DNA of 64,000 nucleotides from Tabrizicola sp. (GTDB lineage Bacteria > Pseudomonadota > Alphaproteobacteria > Rhodobacterales > Rhodobacteraceae), in contig JAEULQ010000116.1 of the NCBI GenBank assembly GCA_016792685.1, positions 31,026-95,025 on the forward strand, in the 5' to 3' direction. The translations under genes and the position numbers were made by a program. Position 1 is the first letter of the stretch. Each line of letters begins with the position of its first letter. Under the pieces are notes generated by a model. That model was not told where the DNA came from, made no database searches, and saw only the letters and a program-made list of their open reading frames with translations. This document shows, in pieces, positions 28,324-36,192 of the stretch.

Positions 28324-29486
28324 GCTGCTGGCATCCGGGTTTCGGCCATCTCGGCATACCAGGTCGCGCCGAAGGGAATGGCACTGTCATCGAAATTGTA
28401 GGCCGGGTGATGCACCATCGCCGTATCGCCGTTGCCTAGGAAGATATAGGCGCCCGGCCGTTCGTTCAGCATGAAGCTGAAGTCCTCGGCACCCATCAGC
28501 GGCGGCGTGTCGATGTCGACATGACCCGACACCTTCTGCGCCACCTCGGCGGCAAAGCTGGTATTCTCGGGCGTGTTGATCGTCACCGGATAGCCGCGCT
28601 GGTAATGCACCTCGGCCCGCGCCCCAAGCGCAAGCGCCGTGCCCTCGACGATCTGGCCGATCCGGGCCTCGACATAGTCCTGGACCTTGGGGTCCATCGT
28701 CCGGACCGTGCCCTTCATCTTGACCACCTGCGGAATGACGTTGTGCGCGGTCGAATCCGTCTCGACCGTGCAGACTGAGACCACGACCTGCTTCAGCGGG
28801 TCGACATTGCGGCTGGCGATCGTTTGCAGCGCCACGATGATATGGGCGCTGACCACGGTCGTATCGACGCAGTCATGCGGTTTCGCCGCATGGCCGCCCT
28901 TCCCCGTCACCACGATCTCGAACTGGTCGGCCGCCGCCATCATCGCGCCGGGCCGGATCGCGAAATGCCCGACGGGAATGCCCGGCATGTTGTGCATGCC
29001 GTAGACTTCCTGCACGTTCCACCGGCTCAGCATCCCGTCCTTCACCATCTCGCGGCCGCCCCCGCCGCCTTCTTCGGCCGGCTGGAAGATGCAGACCACC
29101 GTCCCGTCAAAGTTCCGCGTCTCGGCCAGGTACTTGGCCGCCCCCAGCAACATCGCCGTGTGTCCGTCATGACCGCAGGCATGCATCTTGCCCGGGGTCT
29201 TCGAGGCATAGGGCACCCCGGTCTGTTCGTTGATCGGCAGCGCGTCCATGTCGGCGCGCAGGCCCACGACCCGGCCCCGGCTGTCCGAGCGCCCCTTGAT
29301 CACCGCCACGACGCCCGTGCGCCCAATCCCCTCGACCACCTCGTCGCAGCCAAAGGCGCGGCACAGCTCGGCGACCTTGGCCGCCGTGCGATGGACGTCA
29401 AACAGCAGCTCCGGATGTTCATGGAAATCCCGGCGCCAGGCGGTGATTTCGGGCAAAAGCTCGGCGAAACGGTTCTTGACGGGCAT
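28320..29486 (-). CDS. M20 family amidohydrolase (hippurate hydrolase-like)
   Basis: This 388-residue zinc amidohydrolase of the M20D type (HipO/N-acyl-amino-acid hydrolase) has WRRDFHEHPELLFDVHRTA, the metal-binding CGHDGHTAMLLGAAKYLA, FQPAEEGGGGGREMV and the C-terminal GAEDFSFML. It probably hydrolyses an N-acylated amino acid in the cytosol; the true substrate is not visible. The ATG at 29486 has AAAGGAGT upstream. A perfect 6-1-6 palindrome lies 20-32 bp upstream of the start and may be an operator. Confidence 0.9.
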   Translation of the reverse strand: MPVKNRFAELLPEITAWRRDFHEHPELLFDVHRTAAKVAELCRAFGCDEVVEGIGRTGVVAVIKGRSDSRGRVVGLRADMDALPINEQTGVPYASKTPGKMHACGHDGHTAMLLGAAKYLAETRNFDGTVVCIFQPAEEGGGGGREMVKDGMLSRWNVQEVYGMHNMPGIPVGHFAIRPGAMMAAADQFEIVVTGKGGHAAKPHDCVDTTVVSAHIIVALQTIASRNVDPLKQVVVSVCTVETDSTAHNVIPQVVKMKGTVRTMDPKVQDYVEARIGQIVEGTALALGARAEVHYQRGYPVTINTPENTSFAAEVAQKVSGHVDIDTPPLMGAEDFSFMLNERPGAYIFLGNGDTAMVHHPAYNFDDSAIPFGATWYAEMAETRMPAA

Positions 29487-29505
29487 GGCTGTACTCCTTT
29501 GCACG

Positions 29506-29518
29506 CAGGTTGAACCTG
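29506..29518. promoter_or_regulatory. Perfect palindrome in amidohydrolase leader
   Basis: CAGGTT-G-AACCTG is a perfect inverted repeat of six bases with a one-base centre, 20-32 bp upstream of the M20 amidohydrolase start and just before its ribosome-binding site. Its place suits a repressor site; no regulator is adjacent, so the protein that would bind it is unknown. Confidence 0.3.
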
Positions 29519-29654
29519 TCGCGCTGAATCGGCAAGTCCCGCCGCGCCGCGAATTCCCTTGCGTCAGCATGGTCGGGAAAACCATAGCCAGGGCTGGAAC
29601 CTGTTGCCGATGTCGCACATATCGGGCAAGGCGTCGCAAAAACGTCACGAACCG

Positions 29655-29668
29655 GGCTTGTTCAAGCC
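29655..29668. promoter_or_regulatory. Palindrome in the divergent region before the Gln-rich ORF
   Basis: GGCTTG-TT-CAAGCC forms six-base arms around TT, 57 bp upstream of the Gln-rich ORF. It lies in the 238-bp divergent region shared with the M20 amidohydrolase. It may be an operator or a chance hairpin. Confidence 0.25.
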
Positions 29669-29724
29669 TTCTCACCGCGCAATATGCGGAAAAGTTGAAT
29701 AAAAAACCACGACGGAGCAGTCAC

Positions 29725-29856
29725 ATGGCATCGAAACCCGCCCAGCCCCAACAAGGTGGCAGCAGCGGCCAGACCCAACAGCAGCAGGGCCAGCAATCCG
29801 GCGGCTCGACTCAGCAGGGTAGCCAGCCGATCTTCAAGGACTGGGCGTCGATCTGA
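29725..29856 (+). CDS. Gln/Ser/Gly-rich 43-residue protein
   Basis: A 43-codon ORF starts at ATG 29725, after a CGGAGCAG ribosome-binding region. The peptide starts MASKPAQPQQGG, has a low-complexity core of Gln, Ser and Gly (about one third Gln), and ends in an ordinary segment, PIFKDWASI. It is followed within 27 bp by a strong intrinsic terminator, and an AT-rich stretch (ttgaataaaaaacc) lies upstream, so it looks like a complete small transcription unit. No function can be given; the conserved-looking C-terminus suggests a docking peptide. Confidence 0.55.
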   Translation: MASKPAQPQQGGSSGQTQQQQGQQSGGSTQQGSQPIFKDWASI

Positions 29857-29882
29857 CCCCTTTGGACCGGTTGACAACACAC

Positions 29883-29913
29883 GGGCCAGCCGCGAGGCTG
29901 GCCCTGTTTTGTT
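29883..29913 (+). terminator. Intrinsic terminator after Gln-rich ORF
   Basis: A 9-bp GC-rich stem (GGGCCAGCC / GGCTGGCCC) with a GCGA tetraloop is followed by TGTTTTGTT. It lies 27 bp after the stop of the Gln-rich ORF and 10 bp before the next start, separating the two genes. Confidence 0.8.
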
Positions 29914-29922
29914 CCAGGCCCG

Positions 29923-30264
29923 ATGATGTCCAGTCCCGTCTCCTCGATCCCGAATCTTGGCCCTGCCTCCGAGGCGGCCTTCGCCCGCGCGGGCATCACC
30001 ACAGCCGAGGAAATCCGCGAAATGGGCGCTGATGCGGCCTATTCCCGATTGCTCGCCAGCGGGTCGCGTCCGCATTTCATCGGCTACTACGTCCTGGTGA
30101 TGGGCCTGCAGGGCCGACCCTGGAACGACTGCAAGGGCGAAGAAAAGAAGACGCTGCGCAAGCGTTTCGACACGCTCTGCGCCGGGTTCAACCGGTCGGA
30201 TGCGAAACTCCGGGCCGATCTGGAAGCGACGCTCAGCTTCCTTGGCGTGATCGAACGCCCTTAG
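29923..30264 (+). CDS. TfoX/Sxy C-terminal domain protein
   Basis: The 113-residue protein is the C-terminal domain of TfoX/Sxy standing alone: IPNLGPASEAAFARAGITTAEEIREMGADAAYSRLL is a helix-hairpin-helix-like module typical of the family, followed by GYYVLVMGLQGRPWND. Full-length TfoX activates competence genes in Haemophilus; the function of the solo C-domain is not established. Two ATG codons (29923, 29926) are possible. It sits between a terminator and the convergent tRNA gene. Confidence 0.85.
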   Translation: MMSSPVSSIPNLGPASEAAFARAGITTAEEIREMGADAAYSRLLASGSRPHFIGYYVLVMGLQGRPWNDCKGEEKKTLRKRFDTLCAGFNRSDAKLRADLEATLSFLGVIERP

Positions 30265-30310
30265 CGCGGGCAAGCTACCCACGCGACCTCAGGCGCTCAG
30301 ATACCGGATG

Positions 30311-30386
30311 TGGTGCCCCCAGAGGGACTCGAACCCCCGACCCTCTGATTACAAATCAGATGCTCTACCAGCTGAGCTATAGGGGC
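30311..30386 (-). tRNA. tRNA-Thr (anticodon TGT)
   Basis: On the minus strand a 76-nt cloverleaf starts GCCCCTATAGCTCAGC and ends with an encoded CCA. The acceptor stem pairs GCCCCTA with the TGGGGGC end (one wobble), the D-arm has AGCTCAGCTGGTAGAGC, the anticodon stem TCTGA/TCAGA holds the loop TTTGTAA, giving TGT for threonine (ACA/ACG/ACN by wobble), and the T-arm reads GGGGGTTCGAGTCCCTC. It is a single gene with no other tRNA nearby. Confidence 0.97.
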
Positions 30387-30441
30387 CACGCCCGTCAGAT
30401 ACTCTCACCGCCCGGCCCGCGCAAGGGCTGCGTGGCGGGCC

Positions 30442-32097
30442 TCAGCCCCGTTGGCCCCGGGCCAGCACGATGACGGCTGAAAGCCCCACCGCCATGACCA
30501 GAAGGGCGGCTGGAGCAGCCTCGGACAGCCGCTCAAGGCTCGCCAGTTCGAAGACACGGGTCGACAAGGTGTTGTAGTCGAAGGGCCGCAGAAGCAGGGT
30601 CGCCGGCAATTCCTTCACGCAGTCGACGAAAACCACAAGAAGCGCCGTCAGGATCGATCCGCGCATCAGGGGCAGATAGACGCTCTCCAGCGTACCGCCC
30701 GCCGTGCGGCCAAGCGAGCGCGCCGCAAGGGCCAGCGAGGGCGACACCCGGCCATAGGCCGCGTCGATCGCCCCCTGCGCGATCCCGAAGAACCGCACCA
30801 GATAGGCCAGCCCCAGCGCAAAGGCGGTGCCGGTGATCATCAGCCCCGGATCCCATCCGGTCACGGCAAGGACGCTGTCGGCCAGCCAATGGTCCAGCGC
30901 GGCCAACGGCATCAGAAGCCCCAGCGCCAGCACCGCCCCCGGCGCGGCATAGCCGATCAGCGTCAGCGGCATGAGCCATTCGGCCATCCGCGATCCCGCC
31001 ATGCGCAGGGCATAGACCAGGAAAAGCGCCGCCCCGACGGTTGCCGCAGCTGCCAGACCGCCGACGATCAACGTGTTTCGCAAGGCTTCCAGCAACCCCG
31101 GCGCCAGCCAGCCCTGCGGCGCGGCGGCCGAATGGACCAGCATCACCACGACCGGCAACAGGAAGCCCCCGGCAAAGGGCAAAAGGCAAAGCGCCGTGGC
31201 CAGCCAGCGCCGTGGCCCCAGGATCGGCTGCGGCTCGACCGGTTGCGCCGCCCGCCCCAGGCGGTGGAACCGCGCCCCGCCCCGCCCGGCCCGTTCCAGG
31301 CCCACCAGCACCAGGATCAGGACCAGAATCACCCCGGCAATCTGCGCCGCACCGCCCGCATTGCCACCGTTCAGCCAGGTCGAGAAGATCCCCGTCGTCA
31401 GGGTCTGCACCCCGAAATGCAGCACCGTGCCGTAGTCGGCCACTGTCTCCATCAAGGCCAGCGCCACGCCCGCGGCGATTGCCGGCCGGGCCAGCGGCCA
31501 GCCGATCCGCAGGAACATGCCCCAGGGTCCGCAGCCAAGCGCGCGTGCCACCTCATAGGCCCGGCCCGATTGCTCGCGATAGGCGGCGCGGGCAAGAAGA
31601 TAGACGTAGGGGTAAAGCGCAAAGGACAAGACCAGGATCGCCACTGGCAGCGAGCGCGTCTCGGGAAACCAGTAGTCCCGCGCCGAGGCCCAGCCAAAGG
31701 CGGCCCGCAGGCCCGTTTGCACCGGCCCCGCATAGTCCAGCACATCGACCAGCGCATAGGCCCCGACATAGGCCGGGATCGCCAGGGGGAACAGCAGCGC
31801 ATGGGCCAGCCAGTCACGTCCGGGAAAGCGGTACTGGCTGACCAGCCAGGCCGCGCCCGTGCCCATCGCTGCCGTCAGAAGGGCGACGCCCAGCATCAGC
31901 GCCAGCGTCGTGGCCAGATAGCGCGGCAGGACGGTCGCCATCAGATGGGGCCAGATGTTCTCGGTCGGGTTCAGCGCGATCCAGAGGATCGAAAGGATCG
32001 GCGCCAGAACCACCAGGGCAATCACCATCGCCCCCAGCGTCCAGAGATCGGGTCTCAGGCGCCGCGTCAGGCCAAGTTGAGTGAAACGGTTGGTCAT
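30442..32097 (-). CDS. Iron ABC transporter permease (FbpB/SfuB type)
   Basis: The 551-residue protein is a fused double permease with about 12 transmembrane helices, as in ferric iron FbpB/SfuB proteins. Each half has an EAA-type loop: YEVARALGCGPWGMFLRIGWPLARPAI in the first half and SLALAARSLGRTAGGTLESVYLPLM in the second. It would import Fe(III) from a periplasmic FutA/FbpA protein, but no binding protein or ATPase gene is beside it here. It follows the tRNA at 55 bp on the same strand, in an otherwise unrelated context. Confidence 0.88.
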   Translation of the reverse strand: MTNRFTQLGLTRRLRPDLWTLGAMVIALVVLAPILSILWIALNPTENIWPHLMATVLPRYLATTLALMLGVALLTAAMGTGAAWLVSQYRFPGRDWLAHALLFPLAIPAYVGAYALVDVLDYAGPVQTGLRAAFGWASARDYWFPETRSLPVAILVLSFALYPYVYLLARAAYREQSGRAYEVARALGCGPWGMFLRIGWPLARPAIAAGVALALMETVADYGTVLHFGVQTLTTGIFSTWLNGGNAGGAAQIAGVILVLILVLVGLERAGRGGARFHRLGRAAQPVEPQPILGPRRWLATALCLLPFAGGFLLPVVVMLVHSAAAPQGWLAPGLLEALRNTLIVGGLAAAATVGAALFLVYALRMAGSRMAEWLMPLTLIGYAAPGAVLALGLLMPLAALDHWLADSVLAVTGWDPGLMITGTAFALGLAYLVRFFGIAQGAIDAAYGRVSPSLALAARSLGRTAGGTLESVYLPLMRGSILTALLVVFVDCVKELPATLLLRPFDYNTLSTRVFELASLERLSEAAPAALLVMAVGLSAVIVLARGQRG

Positions 32098-32195
32098 GCT
32101 GGAATCGGGCTACAGGAAAGCGGTTTAACTGTCCAGAAAAGCCCGTATAGTCGCGCCGCCGGGCCCAAGGCGCCCGATCCGAAAAGCAAGAGCCG

Positions 32196-33068
32196 ATGCG
32201 TATCGTCTATCACCTGGGCGCCCATTGCACCGACGAGGACCGGCTGATCCGCTGCCTCCTGAAGAACCGCGCCCTCCTTGCCGAGGAAGGCATCATCGTC
32301 CCCTCGCCCACCCGCTACCGCAAGCTTTTGCGCGATACGGCCGTCCAGTTGCGTGGCGCCGCCGCACCCGAGGAGACCCAGGCGGTCATTCTTGACCAGA
32401 TCATGGAAGAGACCCAGGCCGAACGGCTGATCCTGTCCTGGGAAAACTTCATGAGCTTTCCGGTCTGGGCCGTGACCAACCAGCTTTACGAATATGCCGG
32501 GGAACGTCTGCACGCCTTTGCCCAGATCTTCCCCGAAATCGAGGCCGAGTTCCATCTGGCCATCCGCAACCCCGCAACCCTCCTGCCGGGCCTCAAGGCA
32601 AAGATCATGGCCAAGGGGCAGAACGAAAGCATGGTCGAATCCGACCCGCTGCAACTCAGCTGGGCCGGGGTCGTGCGGCAGATCATCCGCATCAATCCCG
32701 GGATCCCGGTCACGGTCTGGTGCGACGAGGATGTGCCACTGGTCTGGCCCGAAGTGCTCCAGGCCGTGTCGGGCCATTCCGACGCTTTGGTCCTGCAAGA
32801 CACGGACGAGATCCTGTCCCAGATCATGACCGAAATCGGCATGAACCGGATGCGCGACTACCTGGCCCAGCATCCGCCGCGCAGTGTCGCACAGCGCCGC
32901 CGCGTCGTGTCGGCCTTTCTGGAGAAATTCGCCCGCCCCGAACAGATCGAGATCGAGGTCGACATGCCGGGCTGGGACGAGGCCCTGATCGCCCAGCTGC
33001 AGCAAAACTATGAGGCCGACATTGCCGAGATCCGGGGCATGCCCTGGGTCCGGTTCATCGACTCCTGA
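32196..33068 (+). CDS. Sulfotransferase-like protein of unknown substrate
   Basis: The 290-residue protein begins RIVYHLGAHCTDEDRLIRCLLKNRALLAEEGIIVPSP, which resembles the start of a P-loop-less sulfotransferase-like family: a histidine-containing N-terminal strand, an acidic-basic 'RLxxCLxxN' helix and a 'Gixxpsp' turn. ERLILSWENFM and FHLAIRNPATLLPGL fit the same fold (the latter with a PAPS-type RNP). I do not see the classical 5'-PSB loop, so enzymatic activity is uncertain. The TGA is directly followed by the convergent gapR stop (TGATCA at 33066-33071). Confidence 0.6.
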   Translation: MRIVYHLGAHCTDEDRLIRCLLKNRALLAEEGIIVPSPTRYRKLLRDTAVQLRGAAAPEETQAVILDQIMEETQAERLILSWENFMSFPVWAVTNQLYEYAGERLHAFAQIFPEIEAEFHLAIRNPATLLPGLKAKIMAKGQNESMVESDPLQLSWAGVVRQIIRINPGIPVTVWCDEDVPLVWPEVLQAVSGHSDALVLQDTDEILSQIMTEIGMNRMRDYLAQHPPRSVAQRRRVVSAFLEKFARPEQIEIEVDMPGWDEALIAQLQQNYEADIAEIRGMPWVRFIDS

Positions 33069-33323
33069 TCAGCTCATGCCAAGGGCGGCCTTGTAGACTT
33101 CCAGCACGGCCTCTTCCTCGGCCAGCTCGTCCGGCTTGCGCTTGCGCAGCGCAATCACCTTGCGCATTACCTTGGTGTCATAGCCGCGGCCCTTGGCTTC
33201 GGCCATCAGCTCTTTCTGCTGCTCGGTGACATCCTTCTTTTCAGACTCCAGCTGCTCGTAGCGTTCGATGAACTGACGCAGCTCGTCGGCGGTCACGGCA
33301 TAGGGATCGGTCGCGTCGGCCAT
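33069..33323 (-). CDS. gapR: GapR-family DNA-binding protein (DUF2312)
   Basis: The 84-residue protein is a DUF2312 member: ELRQFIERYEQLESEKKDVTEQQKEL is a long coiled coil and KGRGYDTKVMRKVIALRKRK is the DNA-contacting part. In Caulobacter GapR encircles overtwisted DNA ahead of replication and transcription and stimulates topoisomerases, so it is a chromosome-structure protein. The stop abuts the stop of the sulfotransferase-like gene with no gap. No partner gene is next to it. Confidence 0.93.
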   Translation of the reverse strand: MADATDPYAVTADELRQFIERYEQLESEKKDVTEQQKELMAEAKGRGYDTKVMRKVIALRKRKPDELAEEEAVLEVYKAALGMS

Positions 33324-33474
33324 TCGAAGTCCTCTGGATGCATCTGCGGTTGCAGCTACCTACCCTGCCCGGGGGCCGGGGTTCAAGCCGCGATCGCCCG
33401 GATCGCGCAGGGTCGCTTGTCAGCCGCTCTGCGACAGGCTAGCCAAGCGGCGGGCTTGTGGAAGGGGACATGAC

Positions 33475-33690
33475 ATGCAGGCATTGATCTGGATCGGCGC
33501 GGGCTTCACGCTCTTGGGGCTTGCCGGCCTTGTCTACTGCATCCTGCGCGCGCTCAAGGTGCGGAAGTCCGGGCTCGAGGACAGCGCCATGCGCGCCGAA
33601 CTGCAGCGGGTGGTCGTGATCAACATGGCCGCCCTCGGTGTCTCGGCCCTGGGCCTTGCTGCGGTCGTTGCGGGCATCCTTTTAGGCTGA
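33475..33690 (+). CDS. Small two-helix membrane protein
   Basis: A 71-residue ORF starts at ATG 33475 after GGAAGGGGACATGAC (a good ribosome-binding site). It has two hydrophobic helices (residues about 4-23 and 49-70) with a short charged loop between (ALKVRKSGLEDSAMRAELQR), so it should span the inner membrane twice with the basic loop in the cytoplasm. No family is recognised. It is convergent with the FadB-like gene, 21 bp apart. Confidence 0.65.
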   Translation: MQALIWIGAGFTLLGLAGLVYCILRALKVRKSGLEDSAMRAELQRVVVINMAALGVSALGLAAVVAGILLG

Positions 33691-33711
33691 CGGTCCCGGC
33701 AGGATCGCGGA

Positions 33712-35454
33712 TCAATCCGCACCCTGCCCCGCCAGCCTGCGGCCATCGCGGATCAGGTCATCGATCAGCGGCACTGGCGCCCAGATCGCATCATCCCCGG
33801 ACCACAGCCGCAGGTCACGGCGAAGCAGCATCAGCCCGCGCTCTTCGGCCCAATGCATCGGCCCGCCGCGCCATCTGGGAAAGCCGTAGCCCGCGACCAG
33901 CAGATGATCGACGTCAGAGGCGCGGCGGACCGTGCCATCCGCCACCAGTCGCAAACCCTCATTGGCCAGCGCGCCAAGCCAGCGCGACAGTATCTCTTCC
34001 GCGGTCATCTCGCGCAGCGGCAGGCCGGCCGACCGCATGGGCGGCAAGTCGGCGGCGATCCCGAAGGCATCCAGCGCCGCCAGCACCGCGCGGCCCGGCA
34101 CACCCTGCGCGATGATCCAGGAAAGCGCCGCCGCCCCTGCCCGACGAAGACGCTCACCCGCCTCGGCACGGCCCTGAACCAGCACGGGCGCAAGGCCGAT
34201 CCGCCGCAGGGTGGCGATGGCGGTCCCCGCGGCCTCGGCCGACGGACCGGGGGGCAGGGCCAGTTCCACCGCCTTGCCCGCCGGGGCAAGCCTCAGCTCC
34301 ATCCTGGCGTCCGATCCGGTCACGGCCAGCTTCAGCGCCCCTGCCCCGGCCGCACCTCCGATGGTCAGTTCAGCCTCCCGCAGCGCGGCCGGGTCTTCCG
34401 TCAGCGTCAAGTCGGCCAGCATCGCCGCTGACGTCTCGGGCAAGCCCGATTGCCGGGCCGTCTCGCGCAGCGCCGCTTCTGTCGCGCGCAGATTGTCCCG
34501 CCGCTGGGCCGGATCTGGACAGATCCAATTCACCGCCAACCGTTGCATCAGGGCCAAGACCGCCAGGCGGACCAGATCCGGGCCAGTCCCCGTCAGGCCG
34601 ATCCGCGATACTTGCCGTGGCGCGACCGCGCTGATCTTGGGCGGCAAGCTGGCCGCCAACCGGTCTGCCCGCGCCGCCGCCCGCAGCGCAGCGGCCTCCG
34701 GGCTTGCCTCCAGATCCTCACGGGCCACCGCCTCGAAGGCGAGGCCGTTCTCCGGTGGCAGAAGAAGCGCCGCCTCGACGCAATCGATGATCCTTTGTCC
34801 TGCCGGACTCCGCGCCGTCGCATCCCGCCGGGCCCGGGCGACCGCGCCTTGCCAGGCAATCGGGTCCGGCTCGGCCCGGCGCAGCCGTTGCCCTCCCGCA
34901 ATGGCCTGCGCCAGCCGCACCGCGGCCGAAACCGCATTGCCCGCCGTCACCCCGTCCACAAGTCCAAGGTCCACCGCCTCGCTGGACGCCACCGCCCGGC
35001 CCGACAAAAGAAGCCGCAAGGCCGCCTCGGCTCCGATGAGCCGCGGCAGGCGCTGGGTGCTGCCACCCGCCGGACAAAGACCCAGCACCACATCGGCAAA
35101 AGCCAGCCGCAGGTCGGGCGCGGCGATGCGTGCCTGCGCGGCCAGCGCAAGCTCGGCCCCCGGACCCATCACCGTGCCATGCAACACTGCCACGACCGGC
35201 ACCGGGCAATCCGCCACGGCCTGGCAAAGCTCGCCCAGACCCGGGCGCGCCAGATCGCTGCTCTGGGGCAGCACGGACGAGAAATTCCGCCCTTCGGCGG
35301 CCAGGACCAAAGCCGAGGCACGCGGCACACGGTCACGGATCACCTTCATGAGCGCCAGCCGCAACCCGGGCGTCAGGGAATTGCCGGGCGGATTGGCAAG
35401 CGTCAGCACCAGTACATCGTCCCTGGCCTCGATTGTCATCCCATCCGCTGGCAT
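33712..35454 (-). CDS. FadB-like multidomain protein with degraded dehydrogenase half
   Basis: The 580-residue protein has an N-terminal crotonase domain (to about residue 250) and a C-terminal 3-hydroxyacyl-CoA dehydrogenase end (about 470-575: EILSRWLGALANEG, DHLLVAGYGFPRWRGGPMHW), as in bifunctional FadB/FadJ of about 700 residues. The central NAD-binding domain is short and lacks GxGxMG: the expected place reads IGLTGTGPDL, and the conserved HFFNP-type segment with the catalytic His is absent. In the crotonase part the first glutamate (GAELAL) is kept, but the second catalytic position reads FADVVLG, Asp in place of Glu. Several starts are possible; the ATG at 35454 has AAGGTGGGG upstream. 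Alternative: a non-canonical hydratase or a pseudo-enzyme. Confidence 0.75.
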   Translation of the reverse strand: MPADGMTIEARDDVLVLTLANPPGNSLTPGLRLALMKVIRDRVPRASALVLAAEGRNFSSVLPQSSDLARPGLGELCQAVADCPVPVVAVLHGTVMGPGAELALAAQARIAAPDLRLAFADVVLGLCPAGGSTQRLPRLIGAEAALRLLLSGRAVASSEAVDLGLVDGVTAGNAVSAAVRLAQAIAGGQRLRRAEPDPIAWQGAVARARRDATARSPAGQRIIDCVEAALLLPPENGLAFEAVAREDLEASPEAAALRAAARADRLAASLPPKISAVAPRQVSRIGLTGTGPDLVRLAVLALMQRLAVNWICPDPAQRRDNLRATEAALRETARQSGLPETSAAMLADLTLTEDPAALREAELTIGGAAGAGALKLAVTGSDARMELRLAPAGKAVELALPPGPSAEAAGTAIATLRRIGLAPVLVQGRAEAGERLRRAGAAALSWIIAQGVPGRAVLAALDAFGIAADLPPMRSAGLPLREMTAEEILSRWLGALANEGLRLVADGTVRRASDVDHLLVAGYGFPRWRGGPMHWAEERGLMLLRRDLRLWSGDDAIWAPVPLIDDLIRDGRRLAGQGAD

Positions 35455-35524
35455 TGACCCCACCTTGACCGAACTCACGCCCAGTTAGAAACAACCCGGC
35501 GAAGTTGGCAAGCCAATGGCTGGT

Positions 35525-35719
35525 TCACACCGGCATGTTGTCAAAACCTGCTTCGATCTCGGCATCGGTAGGCAGGCTGGAATCCTCGCCGGGCATCAGC
35601 GCGGCAAGCGCCCGCATCTCGGCCAGAAGCAGTTCCAGCCCCTGGTGCTGCAACTCGATCCCGGCTGCCACAAGATCAACCTCTTCCCGGATCAGGTCGG
35701 AAGGTTTGCGGGCCGTCAT
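35525..35719 (-). CDS. Small protein coupled to the DksA-like gene
   Basis: A 64-residue ORF starts at ATG 35719, overlapping the DksA-like stop (ATGA at 35716-35719). The peptide, MTARKPSDLIREEVDL onwards, is acidic and predicted helical with an LLLAEMRALAALM core and ends in AEIEAGFDNMPV. I recognise no family. The overlap suggests joint translation with the DksA-like protein and perhaps a physical partnership. Confidence 0.55.
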   Translation of the reverse strand: MTARKPSDLIREEVDLVAAGIELQHQGLELLLAEMRALAALMPGEDSSLPTDAEIEAGFDNMPV

Positions 35720-36048
35720 CGCGCACAACTCCGGCAGAGGGGCGTCCAGGGAAGAGCATCCAGCCGCGCCTCCGCGATCGCTGCTCCACAGCGCATGCAT
35801 TCGCCGTAGGTGCCATCCTCGATCCGGGCAAGGGCGGCCCGAATCTGGGCGATCTCGTTCAGCCCCGCTGTTCCGGTGGCTTCCAGAACCTCATCCCCCT
35901 CGCGTTCCGTGGCCAGGTCTTCCCAGTCCGGATTGTGATGCGAATCAAGCTCTTCCTCGATGGCCTCCAGACGGGCACCCAGCTCGACAAGCCGTTGCTC
36001 CAGCGCAGTCTTGCGGACAGACAACGACGACTTCAGATTGGCCTGCAT
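35716..36048 (-). CDS. TraR/DksA-family C4 zinc-finger protein
   Basis: The 110-residue protein has an N-terminal coiled coil (ALEQRLVELGARLEAIEEEL) and a C-terminal zinc finger CMRCGAAIAEARLDALPWTPLCRSC, the layout of TraR/DksA proteins that enter the RNA polymerase secondary channel. It is shorter than DksA (151 residues in E. coli) and the coiled-coil tip region DHHNPDWED is acidic but not the classical DxxDxA. It may act as a DksA paralogue under stress; this is inference. The stop overlaps the small ORF after it. Confidence 0.85.
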   Translation of the reverse strand: MQANLKSSLSVRKTALEQRLVELGARLEAIEEELDSHHNPDWEDLATEREGDEVLEATGTAGLNEIAQIRAALARIEDGTYGECMRCGAAIAEARLDALPWTPLCRSCAR

Positions 36049-36192
36049 CAGCTCCTCCTACTTATGTCAGCAAGAATAGGGGACATCCGCCGCCCCTGCC
36101 TTGACCCATGTCAACGGCGCTTCCGCTTTCGGGACAAGCTGGCTATGGTCGCGCAACTTCAGCCTGCGCACCCTGCGCCAACGGAGCATCAC

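Noticed and set aside
30889-32247. 452-codon frame on the plus strand opposite the iron permease
   Set aside because: It is Gln/Arg/Pro-rich with no domain; the minus-strand permease has the EAA loops.
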